A stretch of 64,000 bases of DNA from Phytophthora colocasiae (taxonomy: Eukaryota > Oomycota > Peronosporomycetes > Peronosporales > Peronosporaceae), in the NCBI GenBank assembly GCA_018806915.1, contig JAGKQI010000090.1, positions 1,860,001-1,924,000 on the forward strand. Direction: 5' to 3'. The notes beneath the pieces are model-generated. The model was not told where the DNA came from, made no database searches, and saw only the letters and a program-made list of their open reading frames with translations. Position 1 is the first letter of the stretch, and each line of letters begins with the position of its first letter. This document shows, in pieces, positions 11,099-21,875 of this stretch. A program made the translations under genes and the position numbers.

Positions 11099-11458
11099 GT
11101 CCTGGAAGAGATGAACAGAGAGGCCTAAAGGTCGAGGAATTCACCGTCTCCTTGTGCTTCTTCAGTGAGAATTATCAGTTACGAGAAAGTAAATCGACAT
11201 GTGATTGGCTCGTTTTAGATTCTATAAAACCTTACCCTAAATAGTGGAAGGACCAATAACATACGTTCATTTTTACATTTAAATCGACTAAGGGTTCAGT
11301 TTAAAAAAAAAATGTATCCATCTCATGAGCCAATCAGAAGCCACCTGATATTTCCGCAGTCTGGCAGTGGAGGGGCCGAAGAATTGCTATAACCTCCTAC
11401 GTTTGGCGTGGGTGTGCACGTCCCCCAGCATCTTCCCTTCTCTCACACGTCCGCTGTC
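11099..11458. promoter_or_regulatory. Divergent ATG13 / TKL-kinase promoter with paired CCAAT boxes
   Basis: The 360-bp interval between the two divergent start codons contains GATTGG at 11203-11208 and GCCAAT at 11329-11334, CCAAT boxes in opposite orientations. A TATAAAA-like run lies between them at 11222-11227. No ORF of note is present. Confidence 0.45.
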
Positions 11459-13729
11459 ATGTCCACCATCGTTTTGCACCGTCGACGGCGCAAGTTGCAG
11501 TTTCTAGCGGTGTCTGTAGCCTTCGCAATGCTCGAAAACGTACAGGTGCTTGCGTCATCAACAGGTAGCGACGTTCTCGAGCGCTGTAAGAATCTACAGA
11601 GCGATACAGCAGTGCTTACGACACCCACAGAGACAGACCTACCTACGGACGTGGCAACCACGCTGTCCGCGTATTCTGAAGCTTCCTGGAACGAACTGAA
11701 CGACGTCGCTAAGATTGGACTGCTGTGGGTACATGGGTACGTGTTTTCAGGAGGTTCTAGCAACGGGGACAAGGCTGGAGACGCTGTAATTCAGGTCTAC
11801 ACACGCTGTAGTAATGGATCAACAACAGGCGTGGAAATGGCGAGTATTGGGGTCTCGTTCGAGGATTTTACAGGTCAAACTAGTCAATGTGAAGCAGCGA
11901 ACTGTGGTTCGTACGACCAGGCTACCAACACCAATTGTGTAGGTAGTTTCAAGAGTACTATCCAGTGTGCAGTTGATACAGGGACTACTACGCCATCTAC
12001 AGCCAGTGATGTGTCAATCTGGTCCTCAGCAGCATCAGCAAGTACGATTCCGTACCCTCAAGTGTACGAACACAGTATTACGTTGAGTGATACAGCGACG
12101 ACGTTGCAACTAGATTCGATCCACATGCGAAATGGAGACGCAGGTGTGTCGTGCGGTAACACTCTGGACGCTATCATTCCGTGTTTAAGACTGGGAGATG
12201 TGACGTCCGGGACAGGTTCGTCTAGTGGCAGTGGGTTCTGCAAACCGATGGTGGATGCAGAAACAGTTAAGAGCTTCCTCGAGTCTGTCAGTGCAGTACG
12301 AGTTGATATACATTCGGATGGCAGTGAAGAACCAGAGGGAGGTGACAACATGGCGCTGATTCTAGGTGCAGCAATTGAAGGAAGCGTCCTCCTAATTGTT
12401 GTGGCTTTAGTCGTTTGCTGCTGCTGTCGCAAGAAGAAGATGCAGAATCAACAGCACGTGGAGACAGCAGCTATTGGTGTATCGCAGGAGACGACGAGTT
12501 CTACTAGATCTGCGCTGGGTTTTATTCCTCGTGTGATCGGACGACGTGGGAAGAACAGCGATAGCAACAGTGACACGTCGTCCAATGCCGCTACAAATGT
12601 GAATGTGCAGACGAATCGAGGGAGGAGATCATCCTGGTACACGTTTGGCAACACTAGCAACCGAGAGTCCGCTATTGGACGTCGGTCGTCCATGGCTGGG
12701 ACGTGGGTGGGTGCTGCAGGTGGCGGGAAGACAGTGAGCGAGTACTGCAACGAGTCGGAGATCTTGACGGACTTCATGCAGGATCCAGAGGTCTTTACCA
12801 AGCGCATCGCCTTTGACGAGCTCACGTTTCTGCGGATGTTGTCCAAAGGAGCGTACGGTGAAGTGTGGCTAGGACAATTGGAGACGCGGCATGTGGCCAT
12901 CAAGCGCCTTCTACCGGAGAAGTGTCAGTTCACAGCTAGTTTGGAGCAATTTGCTGGTGAGATCCAGCTCATGTGCACGTTGCAGCACCGCAACATCGTC
13001 TCGTTCGTGGGTGTGAGCTGGAACCGCTTGCAGAATCTCTGTGCTGTAGTAGAGTACATGGAAGCGGGGGACTTGGACGAAGTGCTGAAGAAGAACCGAG
13101 AGAAGTTCACTTGGCAGCGCGAGAAGATCTCCATCGCTATGGATGTGGCTGAAGGCTTAGTGTACTTGCACTGCCTACGACCAGTGGTGGTTCACCGCGA
13201 TCTCAAGTCGAAGAACGTGCTGCTGAATCGCAAGTACCACGCCAAGTTGAGTGACTTTGGTGTCAGTCGCAAGACGCACGTGAACGAAACGATGACGTCA
13301 GGTGTAGGCACGTTACTGTGGACAGCTCCGGAGATCATCGAAGGCAAGAAATACTCAGAGAAAGCAGACATCTATTCGCTTGGTGTGGTGCTTTCAGAAA
13401 TGGATACATGTGAGGCGCCATTCTCGGATGTGACGTCTGATAAAGGGGAGCGATTGCCAGGTATGCAGATAGCACAACTGGTGCGTTTGGGGAAGATCCG
13501 AGTGACGCTGCGTAAGGACTGCCCACCCAACCTTCACAAACTGGTCATGGATTGCACACAGCTGGACCCAGATGCACGACCAAGCTCCATGCAGGTTGCT
13601 TTCACTCTGAAGAGTATTATTGCTCCAACGCTTCGGATGTCGTCGTCGACCGCTACGACCGCTTCAATATCGTCCTCTTCTGGTTTTCCATCGAGCGGTC
13701 AGTCGTCCGTCAAAGGTAGTCGTGCGTAA
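11459..13729 (+). CDS. Receptor-like TKL-family protein kinase
   Basis: The product is 756 residues in a single exon. ATG at 11459 is chosen over the non-ATG upstream extension because a signal-anchor-like start follows (RRRRKLQFLAVSVAFAML). An extracellular Ser/Thr/Cys-rich domain of ~270 residues precedes a membrane helix at about 297-322 (LILGAAIEGSVLLIVVALVV) ending in CCCCRKKK. The kinase domain spans about 451-717: glycine loop LSKGAYGEVWLG, VAIK near 478, HRDLKSKN near 577, DFG near 598, and TAPEI. All catalytic residues are present, so it should be active on Ser/Thr (tyrosine-kinase-like group). The ligand is unknown. Such receptor-like TKLs are expanded in oomycetes. Confidence 0.85.
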   Translation: MSTIVLHRRRRKLQFLAVSVAFAMLENVQVLASSTGSDVLERCKNLQSDTAVLTTPTETDLPTDVATTLSAYSEASWNELNDVAKIGLLWVHGYVFSGGSSNGDKAGDAVIQVYTRCSNGSTTGVEMASIGVSFEDFTGQTSQCEAANCGSYDQATNTNCVGSFKSTIQCAVDTGTTTPSTASDVSIWSSAASASTIPYPQVYEHSITLSDTATTLQLDSIHMRNGDAGVSCGNTLDAIIPCLRLGDVTSGTGSSSGSGFCKPMVDAETVKSFLESVSAVRVDIHSDGSEEPEGGDNMALILGAAIEGSVLLIVVALVVCCCCRKKKMQNQQHVETAAIGVSQETTSSTRSALGFIPRVIGRRGKNSDSNSDTSSNAATNVNVQTNRGRRSSWYTFGNTSNRESAIGRRSSMAGTWVGAAGGGKTVSEYCNESEILTDFMQDPEVFTKRIAFDELTFLRMLSKGAYGEVWLGQLETRHVAIKRLLPEKCQFTASLEQFAGEIQLMCTLQHRNIVSFVGVSWNRLQNLCAVVEYMEAGDLDEVLKKNREKFTWQREKISIAMDVAEGLVYLHCLRPVVVHRDLKSKNVLLNRKYHAKLSDFGVSRKTHVNETMTSGVGTLLWTAPEIIEGKKYSEKADIYSLGVVLSEMDTCEAPFSDVTSDKGERLPGMQIAQLVRLGKIRVTLRKDCPPNLHKLVMDCTQLDPDARPSSMQVAFTLKSIIAPTLRMSSSTATTASISSSSGFPSSGQSSVKGSRA

Positions 13730-13932
13730 GCAGAATGTCTCCTCAATGTAACGTTGCTGCTCACATATGGCACGAGCATGAGATTTGCTGAGCTGGGCAC
13801 GCGATCACGAAATCGTTTTCGTGCGAAAATGTTTCGTGACTTGAGGAAAAGTTTTCATCGTGGTGAAGTCACTTCCAGCTCGTTATTCGTCATTCTGCTA
13901 ATTAATCCATACCAAACAAGTTGCAACAAGCC

Positions 13933-14955
13933 ATGTTCCACCCTCCAAGCTGCGAAACGATGAGCGAAGAAGTCATTGGGACTATTCTCCTGCGGAAGCA
14001 GCCACAACGTCATTTCTCCAGTGTTACTACAGCAGCGAGACAGCGAAAGAACAGCATGAGCTCGATACTGACGGGACCCAACGTCTCAATTGCCAAGCGC
14101 CTATTGACTATGGACGAGCTCAGGACGATAACAGATCAAGAAACTCTGGCCAAGTTGGGACTTCTCCTGAAAGACCGTCGAGAGCGTCGGAAGATCATCC
14201 AGCAACGGCATCAGAAGAAAAAGGCAAGAATGGCCGAAGAGCTCATCGACTACGTACCAAAGCTTCGGGAGGAGGTGGAGAAGCTGCAGTTTCGGCACAA
14301 CAGCTTGAAGACCAGAATGACCAAGAATTTTATCTGGTCTGTGGCTTCCGAGTACTTCCGTGTCTTTCAGCATGGATTTCCTCGGCTAGAAACATCGCAA
14401 GCGGAAGCTATTGTGTTCCTACGAGCGACTATGGCGAGCGACGTTAGTATCGGCATCGTCTCCGGTATCGACGCGCTAGTAGAGCGCTGGAAGGTTTTTG
14501 CACGAACGTTTCCAGACGGCGCCGTTCAGCTCGAGAGATTAAATCGAATATCCGATGCCTCTCTCGTTGCCACTACGAGCACACGCGTCCTTTTAACGAG
14601 AGAAGCGATCGAATCACTATTCCCAAGGTTGAGAGAGAACAGCACACGTCGAGATGTCATTCTCAAGAAACTACTGGGTCAGTCTGTGGTTCTACGTGGA
14701 TCCAGTCTGTGGATCCAGTCTGTGGTTCTACGTGGATCCGTTCGATTCCACTGGGATAGCGCAACCAAGCGCGTGGCAGAGTTGGTGACGTGTATGGAGA
14801 TGATGCCACCGATGTTACAGCTGCTTGGTAACTTGGAAGACGTCCGTCGCCTTTGCCTTTCATGGAGCCTCGGACCTTATGATGTAAGTCGTACAAACCC
14901 AGGTATTTCAAAATTGACATGTATTTCTTTCAAGAATGAGTTTCTATCTCAGTAG
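13933..14955 (+). CDS. bZIP-like transcription factor, copy 1
   Basis: This is a ~340-residue protein with a basic stretch (KDRRERRKIIQQRHQKKKAR), a leucine-zipper-like coiled coil (LIDYVPKLREEVEKLQ), then the family domain beginning FIWSVASEYFRVFQHGFP and ending RGSVRFHWDSATKRV...MLQLLGNLEDV. The same layout recurs in four other loci in this window. The Asn of a normal bZIP basic region is missing here (Ile/Gln in its place). A 36-bp in-frame tandem duplication (14680-14738) inserts 12 residues between LLGQSVVLRG and SVRFHWD. The C-terminus after GPYD may be spliced, because GTAAGT begins at 14884. The 3' end overlaps the convergent copy 2 by 26 bp. Confidence 0.65.
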   Translation: MFHPPSCETMSEEVIGTILLRKQPQRHFSSVTTAARQRKNSMSSILTGPNVSIAKRLLTMDELRTITDQETLAKLGLLLKDRRERRKIIQQRHQKKKARMAEELIDYVPKLREEVEKLQFRHNSLKTRMTKNFIWSVASEYFRVFQHGFPRLETSQAEAIVFLRATMASDVSIGIVSGIDALVERWKVFARTFPDGAVQLERLNRISDASLVATTSTRVLLTREAIESLFPRLRENSTRRDVILKKLLGQSVVLRGSSLWIQSVVLRGSVRFHWDSATKRVAELVTCMEMMPPMLQLLGNLEDVRRLCLSWSLGPYDVSRTNPGISKLTCISFKNEFLSQ

Positions 14956-15904
14956 CATGCTTCAGGTAGTCTCCATCGACCAGATTGCAGTCAGGCTTGA
15001 CAAGGGCCTGGCTGAATGTCAGAGAAACATCTTTCAAGTTACCCAGAACCTTCAGCATAGGAGACAACATATCTCCTTGGGAGATCAATCGCACCACCCG
15101 GTTGCTAGAACAGTCCCAATCGAAGCGCACAGACACAGGCATGACAAGACGTTGGCCTAATAATCTCCCAGCAATCGACGACAAAGTTTGACGCTTACTT
15201 GTCGCGAGGTGGGGGAACATTTTGTGCACTGAGAACCTCGAACTCGTGACGCTTAAAGTGGCGGTGGCAACAAGCGCGTTCTCTCCGACCGAGTCTAGTC
15301 TCACAAGTTGCAGTCGAACGTCCTGGAAGAATTCGGTGAAGACACGCCAGTTCCTGGCCAAAGCCTCCAAGCCGATCGCATTGCCAGCGTCCATTTCGGG
15401 AGACATGGTCGTTCGTAGGAGGTCTAACTCAGGCATTCGGTTCCCGTTCGCCAAGACCAGACCCCGACGAAAGACGCGGAAGTATTCCGACGCGACAGAC
15501 CAGATCATTTCTTTCGTGGAGGAGACCCCATAAGACAATTGGTTGCGACGGCATTCGAGACTCTCGATCTCAGTTGTAAGTTGTTGGTTGTCCACTTCGA
15601 GCTTGGAGATGCTATGTCGTTGTCGTTTCCTGTAACGCTCCTGATTTCGACGACGACGTTCTCGATGGTAAACCTCGATGTCGACTTCTCGAAGCCTTTT
15701 AAGGGAGATACTCTTGTTGTTTGCAGTAGTTGGTTTCCCCAGATTCTTGACGGGTAATGGAAGTTTTGAGTGGTTTGTCAATTGTCCAGCTAGTTCATGA
15801 GAGGATTCGGAACGACGCGGAGTTCAAGCTCGCTCGACGACACTGTAAATGACGTCTTCAGTTAGACTTTGGCTGTTTCGTGGAGTGAGAGTGTAGTTTT
15901 CCAT
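14930..15904 (-). CDS. bZIP-like transcription factor, copy 2, with an early in-frame TGA
   Basis: The bZIP frame runs from 15823 to 14930. It contains YHRERRRRNQERYRKRQRHS (basic region), a coiled coil, and the domain IWSVASEYFRVFRRG... VSVRFDWDCSSNRV ... MLKVLGNLKDV. There is no ATG before the basic region in the open part. The only upstream in-frame ATG is at 15904 and is separated by one TGA at 15826-15824. Either a 54-nt intron with a weak GTGTCG donor and an acceptor just before CTGGAC removes the stop, or the gene carries a nonsense mutation. The remaining ~280 codons are intact, so any decay is recent. Confidence 0.6.
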
Positions 15905-18150
15905 GGTAAAAAAAGTGGGAAATGATCGACTGCCAGTAGATTGGGAAGTGAGAGTCTGGCACCACGAGACCAGAAAGAGTGAGATCCCTGGGGTTTGTCA
16001 AGTGTTAGACATGGTACTAGGTACTTGTTTCAAACAGACGGGAACAAGTTGTTTGCTCCCGTCTTTTCACAGTCTTAAACAGTCATAATCATCGTTGGCG
16101 CGTATTTGGTCACTCATTTACAAGGGTTTTCGTCCCCTCGAGGTTGAATTCGCGCCGTGATCTGCCAGTGAGGGAGTCACGTCCAAGCAATTGGTGAGGA
16201 GCTGTCTACATGTACCTACTTCCGTTGGAAATAGTTATGGCACCCCAGCGTAATCATAGAGGATTATTGACAAACCCTGTTCAAGTAGTACTTAGGCAAG
16301 TACTCATTACGGTGCGGATGAGTGAGTGCAGCTCCAAGTACCACTGCAAGTAGAGTAGATTCTTTTGCTACCGACGTTGAACTAGTTTAAAAAGCACCGT
16401 TTAGAACAGAACACACCACCCTGATGTCCAATTTTTCTTTTTGTGCGGCTTGGATCGTCACCATAACAGTAAGAACTTGCTGAAGTTTTGGCACAGCCAT
16501 TTGAACTCAAAGTAACGCGATACTACTGTTTTTTTTTTCTCTGAAAACTCCGTATGAAGTCGTGCAAATGGCTAAATCTGAGTTTCATCCGAGACTTACT
16601 CGACGAAAAGCCACATCCATTGATCCAATGATGTGTGACGAACCCAGTTCCTTTGTTCGCTAGGGGGCGTATAGCTGACAATGCTGCGCTGCGCTGTCTC
16701 GCCGGGTTCTTATATTTCTTAGGCTTCTTCGTAAGAATCAACACCTCAACACCGTACGGGCTCAGTTCACCTGCGCCGGAACTTCGTTCCTATTTGTATT
16801 CAAATGTAATAGAGCTTTCACCCTTTACTCTCAATCGTTCGTTCGTCCGTCCGTCCGTCCGTCAATCTTTCGTTCGTTCACCTTGGCTGACGTCCTCGTT
16901 TCTCAGGCACTAGTGACCGTCTTTGGAACTCCTCGCTGGCGCTACTAGTGCTAATGACCCGTTCCCGATAGCCCGTCGCCAACTTCACGTCCAGGGGTTC
17001 TTCCGTCCAATGCGTAGTCGTATCAGCCTCCACTCGGTTGTCGTCCAAAGCTACCAGTCTCAAACTCGTCCTACTCGTTCGGTATACTCACCTTCTTCCC
17101 GCTGTTCCGTTCGTTCGTCCGCTTTGCTCGTCAGCTGATCGTCCACCCGGCTTCACTCGTTAGCCGTTCTAGGGTAGTCGTTCGTCTTCTTCGTCGTCGA
17201 GTGCAAAGTCTCTTGCTCTCCGCCGCAATTTCCGTACGTCTTCGCTTCCTCGTGGCAAATTCTCTACTGTTCGCTCCCTCGTTGCAAATTCTCTACTCTC
17301 GCTCTCCGTTGCAAATTCCGTACGTCTTCGCTTCCTCGTGGCAAATTCTCTACTGAGAACTCCGTTTCGTTCATCCAGGTTCATCGTTTCGACCGTTGGC
17401 TTGGTTTCTCGATGAGGGTGAGTGCGTTTCTCTTCCTCGTCATCAAGATCTTCGCCGTTTTCAGCATTCAACAGTATTCCGCAGGCCATTCGCCAATCAT
17501 CATCATCGATGTTAGCCGCAGTCGTTATTTCTCCTTCGTTCCGACCGTCTAGCGTGCGTCCATCGGTGACAACTTCAACTTGTGGCGTTCTTCGAGCTCG
17601 CCCATCAATTCCATCCACCCGTACGACATCAACTTCTGCTGTCTTTTCAATATACGTCTTGATCCTGTTACAGATGCCTCCACGGTCATGGTATTGTTTT
17701 CATTCACTTGTGATGGTTAAATTCATCTAGGCACCAATATTTTTTCCCCTTACACGTTTCAAACAAACCAAACCGAAAACTATTCTCCCCAACTCGAGCT
17801 TGCCATGAATGCTGTTGCTGGTACAGGATTGCTGCAACTGAGGAGAAAAGCTTGCCCTAAATCAATTCCGATATTAACTGCGGCAGCGTGCTGATATGCT
17901 AAACAACGATAAGTTGGCAGAAAGCCGCGGTTTTACCGATAAAAGTTTATTTTTTTCATAGCCAGACATTCCTTTGGATCCTAGAATCACAACTGAAGCT
18001 GATACATAAGTAAACACACAGTGTGTGTTTACTTATGTATATGTATGCGACACACACACTATTGGAAGAAGAATTTAGTTGATTAATAATTTTTGGACTT
18101 CTCGTTTTGCTACTTAAGATATCAAAATTTGAAATCACCTGATCAATTCG
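15905..18150. other. Gene-poor 2.2-kb interval with simple repeats
   Basis: No confident gene was found. The interval holds a possible ~290-bp element with inverted ends (15989-16280), a hairpin near 16035-16065 (GACGGGA / TCCCGTC arms), a TCCG/TTCG microsatellite at about 16835-16880, and short direct repeats at 17230-17355. A small palindromic GTAAACACA / TGTGTTTAC repeat lies at 18010-18037. Part of the interval contains the unexplained acidic reading frame listed separately. Confidence 0.5.
17169..17690 (-). other. Unidentified charged reading frame without an ATG
   Basis: An open frame of about 170 codons reads leftward from a stop near 17700. It has no ATG at its start, so it is a fragment or a non-first exon. 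The upstream part (GICNRIKTYIEKTAEVDVV, then VDGIDGRARRTP) is well-behaved protein-like sequence. The downstream part is very rich in Arg/Glu with imperfect repeats (SREFATRKRRRTEFATESES). The underlying DNA repeats (CGTACGTCTTCGCTTCCTCG, twice) produce the internal peptide repeats. I do not recognise the family; a mobile-element fragment is possible. Confidence 0.2.
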
Positions 18151-19067
18151 CTATTGCGTACGAGGAATCCAAATACGATATTCAGGTGGAGATAGAACTT
18201 CAGCAGCCGGTGGTTCGAAACGGAGTACTCCGTAGTACGGACTCATCAATACCAATTTCAATAGTAGATAAATGGACAATGTCTGCGAAAGGAACCTAGC
18301 ACTGCTTGTATGCTCAGTCTCTCTACTCACGTTTCGCGAAAGTGTATATCGTTTCGAAATCTCCACGTTGCATGAAAAACGATAGCAGTATGGACCCGCC
18401 ACAGAATGAAAAGCGTATTGTACCGCTGCCTCCATTCCAGCTTGAGATCGCTCGGTTTCGGGAATAGTAGTAGCCATGAATCTAATAACGCAGAGAAAAT
18501 TTGGTCCATGGAGCCCAAAGCGATCGCTACATCTGATCTAGCGCTGTGCACGATAAGAAGCAGTGCTCCACTGTCTCGGTCGCTGTGTATGATTCTCTAA
18601 CGCATTGCTGGACAGTAAGGTTGAGAACCTTCAAGAAATATAATCGGGAAGAACTTAGTTTCTTTTCCAAGATTTCAGTCCAAACTCCGGTTATCTCGAG
18701 TGGAGGCTCGTACTTCTCCAACCATAGGGCGAGGTAGCACTCGATCAAATATCTGGGATAGTTGGTGATACAACGCGAATATGTCCGTCGCAACGCACTC
18801 GACGCACTATTGGTTGCAACTTGCAGTCCATCATGAAACTCAAAAAAAAGAATTCAAAAACCGTGGAATCGTCATTGAAGAAATCCGCCAGGCATAACTT
18901 CTGCATAGCTGAAATCCCTCAACATAGATGCTTGAACTTGATATTTCCTTCGCCCAACGGCGTTGGCGGTAAGCCTTGTGTGTGCAAAACCTGAAAATCA
19001 ACTGATGTATTCCATCACATAGGGACGTTGGATAACTTTTGCTCGTGTAAGCTGTAGGAACATCCAT
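18151..19067 (-). pseudogene. Non-LTR retrotransposon (LINE) C-terminal relic
   Basis: Reading leftward, broken frames contain TATETVEHCFLSC, typical of the zinc-finger region after reverse transcriptase in LINE-type elements. This is followed by FILWRVHTAIVFHATWRFRNDIHF, the characteristic W-R...W-R-x-R-N-D segment near the end of these ORFs. Frames are interrupted by several stops and shifts. The upstream reverse transcriptase and endonuclease domains are absent, so this is a dead 3' fragment. Confidence 0.55.
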
Positions 19068-19384
19068 TTGGACTCGTTTCCAGTCACTGTTTGGGTGGAT
19101 TCTGCAGAAGAAAATTCCTTCCCGGTCTATTTCTTCAAATAAATAAAAAAATCACTGTGGTTGGTAAGATCATGCTGGAAAACGAACAAAACTGAGAACT
19201 CATGTACGAGTGGTCTCCATGGTGTCATCTTTGCAAAGTTTCATGGCCTGTGAGAAGCCCATCCGATAGGAACATTCGTAAACATATTCCAGCGATTACC
19301 ACAACACCAACTATTGCACAGAACTTGCTGTCGGATTAGTCATTTGACAATTTTACAAGCTCCTTGCAGACTCTCTCGAGTGGT

Positions 19385-20224
19385 ATGCAATTCAGCACTA
19401 TTTGGCCACCAAACGTCAAGACAAATACTCAACGAAGTGCCAGTCTACGCAACTTATCCTACCGAGAACGCCAGAGGATCTACAAACAGCGGTATCGAAT
19501 CAAGCAGCAGACGTACCAGGACGGTCTAGAGAATACCAACAAGCAGCTCCATGAAGAAATCAAACAGCTACAAGTTCGACTACAACGCCTTCCCTGTACT
19601 ACCACTAACTCATCAACGATGTGGACTGTCGCGACGGAATATTTTCGTCTGTTCCAACACGGACTACACACTCAGTACGAGACACCAACAGCCCAATTAG
19701 ACTTCTTACAGGCAATGACAGTGCCGGATGTCAGTGCTGGTACTGTCCAAAGTGTCGCTACTATCGTGAGGAACTGGGTCGTCTTCACTCGCTTCTTCCA
19801 AGACATCGACATGCAGCTCCAGAGCTTGAAGAAGGTTGACGACTGTGTTCTCCTCGCCTCAACGACCGTAACCATCACTCTTTCAAGACATTCATTGGTG
19901 CATTTATTCCCGCATTTGTTCTACGGTGGTGTTCTACGGGGAATACAAGGTGTAGAGAGCAGAGTCTACCGGATTGCGAAGAAATTGATCGATCAACAGC
20001 TCGTTTTGAGCGGATCTGTACGTTTTGACTGGAATAATTCGACGCATCGCGTGGAGAGAATCGACAGTGAATTCGACATGATGACGCCGTTGTTTCGGCT
20101 TCTCGACAGTATTGAGGACGTGTCGTTCGTGTTCAATGGTGGGCTCATAACCTCAAGTTTCAACGTTATTCGTACAGTATGTCCTGAATTGGAGACACCT
20201 TCGGTCAACATGATGCAACTTTAA
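19385..20224 (+). CDS. bZIP-like transcription factor, copy 3
   Basis: This is an intact 279-residue protein starting at ATG 19385. The basic region is SYRERQRIYKQRYRIKQQ, in which the usual Asn is replaced by Tyr/Lys. A coiled coil (LENTNKQLHEEIKQLQVRLQ) follows, then the shared domain: MWTVATEYFRLFQHGLH, VVFTRFFQDIDMQL, SGSVRFDWNNSTHRV and LLDSIEDVSFVFNGG. The gene is single-exon and ends in TAA at 20222-20224. It is probably a DNA-binding regulator or dimer partner; its targets are unknown. It looks like the cleanest of the short bZIP copies here. Confidence 0.7.
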   Translation: MQFSTIWPPNVKTNTQRSASLRNLSYRERQRIYKQRYRIKQQTYQDGLENTNKQLHEEIKQLQVRLQRLPCTTTNSSTMWTVATEYFRLFQHGLHTQYETPTAQLDFLQAMTVPDVSAGTVQSVATIVRNWVVFTRFFQDIDMQLQSLKKVDDCVLLASTTVTITLSRHSLVHLFPHLFYGGVLRGIQGVESRVYRIAKKLIDQQLVLSGSVRFDWNNSTHRVERIDSEFDMMTPLFRLLDSIEDVSFVFNGGLITSSFNVIRTVCPELETPSVNMMQL

Positions 20225-20317
20225 TCATTCATTGGTTAAAATAAAATTCTCCATTCAGTCACAATTCTATTTTCAACCAGTCGTAAACGTTTGTAGCTCT
20301 TCAGAAGAACGAGAACA

Positions 20318-21548
20318 ATGGGCGGGTGTCCGACCATGATCCAGCGCCGTAACAAGGTGGCGCTGCCCCCAGGCTACAGCCAACTGGTGTGTATATCCCC
20401 CCTTTAACCCCATTTAACGTCACTAACCCTCTATACAGCATTGGATGCGACTGTGTCAATCCGGTCAGGACTTGTCCGGACTTGGAGGAGGACCCCCACG
20501 TCGTGCCATTACTATGGAGGAAGTGAGTCGTCACAACACAGAGGAGGACTGCTGGAGTGTATTGGACGGTAAAGTCTACAACATGACACCGTACCTCAAG
20601 TTCCACCCAGGGGGTATCGCTGACCTCATGTTGTCGGCTGGAGGAGACTGTACCGATCTGTTCAATGAGAAACACCCATGGGTGAATGGCCACAGTATGC
20701 TGGAGAAATGCTACATTGGACAATTAGACCCAGACTCCGTGGTGGGTTCTACCAGCTCGGAATCAAAATTCGCACTGGATAAAACCCAATGGCGAGCTTT
20801 CACGTTGGCTTTCAAGCAGACTGTGAGTCTACACACTGTTAAGTTCACATTCGAGTTACCTGGTAATAAGCTGCTTGGACTGGAGATTCCTGGTCAACAT
20901 CTTAAAGTACGAGCCAAGATCAACGGTCAGATGATTGAGAGAGCTTTCACACCCACGTCCAAGTTCTCCCAGCCGGCATCCTTCGATTTGGTCGTTAAAG
21001 TCTACCCGGACGGCGTCATGAGCAGTTATCTGGACAGTTTGGCGATAGGGGATAGTATTGAAATGTTGGGGCCACAGGGTGTGATCGGTTACCCTGAAGC
21101 AGGAGTCGTGACTGTCGGGGGACAACCGAAGCTGACGAATGTTCGTCACGTAGTGATGATTGCTGCCGGTACGGGCATCGCCCCCATGCTGCAGTTGATC
21201 CGAGCGATGATGGAGAACAACAAGGATACGGCGAAGATCACTCTGGTGGACTGCAACCACTCGCTGAAGCACGTCATCGGGCTCAATCAGCTCGAGCCAC
21301 TTGCCAACATGTTCCTGGACCGCGTGAAGATCCATCACATCCTTCACGAAGCCAGTGATGACGATTCAAGTGAATTAGGTTCGTTCCGAACGGGGAAGCG
21401 TCTGGATAAAACGTTGTTGAAGGAATTGCTACCGAAAGCGTCATCTGAAGTGGCAGCTTTCCACTGTGGTCCACCAGAATTTGACGAAGCTGTACGTGTG
21501 ATGCTGAAGGACATCGGATTCAAGGGCGATCAGGTTTTCATGTTCTAG
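20318..21548 (+). CDS. Cytochrome b5 / cytochrome-b5-reductase fusion (NCB5OR-like), two exons
   Basis: Exons 20318-20386 and 20439-21548 give 393 codons (392 residues) with a 52-bp intron that splices LPPGYSQL to HWMRLCQSG. The N-terminal cytochrome b5 domain has the haem-binding HPGG (YLKFHPGGIADLML) and second His (NEKHPWVNGHS). The FAD domain follows (IERAFTPTSKF), then the NAD-binding domain (AAGTGIAPMLQL and CGPPEF). Electrons should pass from NAD(P)H via FAD to haem, feeding acceptors such as lipid desaturases. The animal CYB5R4 family carries a CS domain between the two halves; I see no room for one here. Confidence 0.85.
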
Positions 21549-21875
21549 GTAGAGTTACATATAATAGATTACCCAGTTGAACATGTCAAAGAAGTGTTTG
21601 GCTTGGTGAAAGATAACTACGATTGGGACATTGCGTGTAGCCCTTAGAGTCTCCGTTTCCTGCCAGGATGGTGAAGACGAACGTACTTGGTATGTTGAAG
21701 TGGTTGATCTCAGAGGACCGATACACGCCGACAGAAAATTCTTGCGCTTCAACGTGGCTCGTGAACGGACGTCACAAGTCGCACATGGCTCACTCCAGTG
21801 CACTTCCCGGTAACCTGTGGAGCTTCCAAGCTCACATTCGCTTTGACTTCACAGAGATCAAATCGACTTTCGACT
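21549..21875. other. Interval upstream of the DUF4246 gene
   Basis: Short overlapping open frames continue into the DUF4246 gene (for example TWYVEVVDLRGPIHADRKF at 21689-21745), with a possible 48-bp intron from GTAACC at ~21809 to CAG at ~21855. These may be a 5' exon or untranslated leader. The data do not decide. Confidence 0.25.

Noticed and set aside
15824..15826. Selenocysteine reading of the TGA in bZIP copy 2
   Set aside because: No Cys is conserved at this position in paralogues and no SECIS-like hairpin was noticed; nonsense mutation or intron is simpler.
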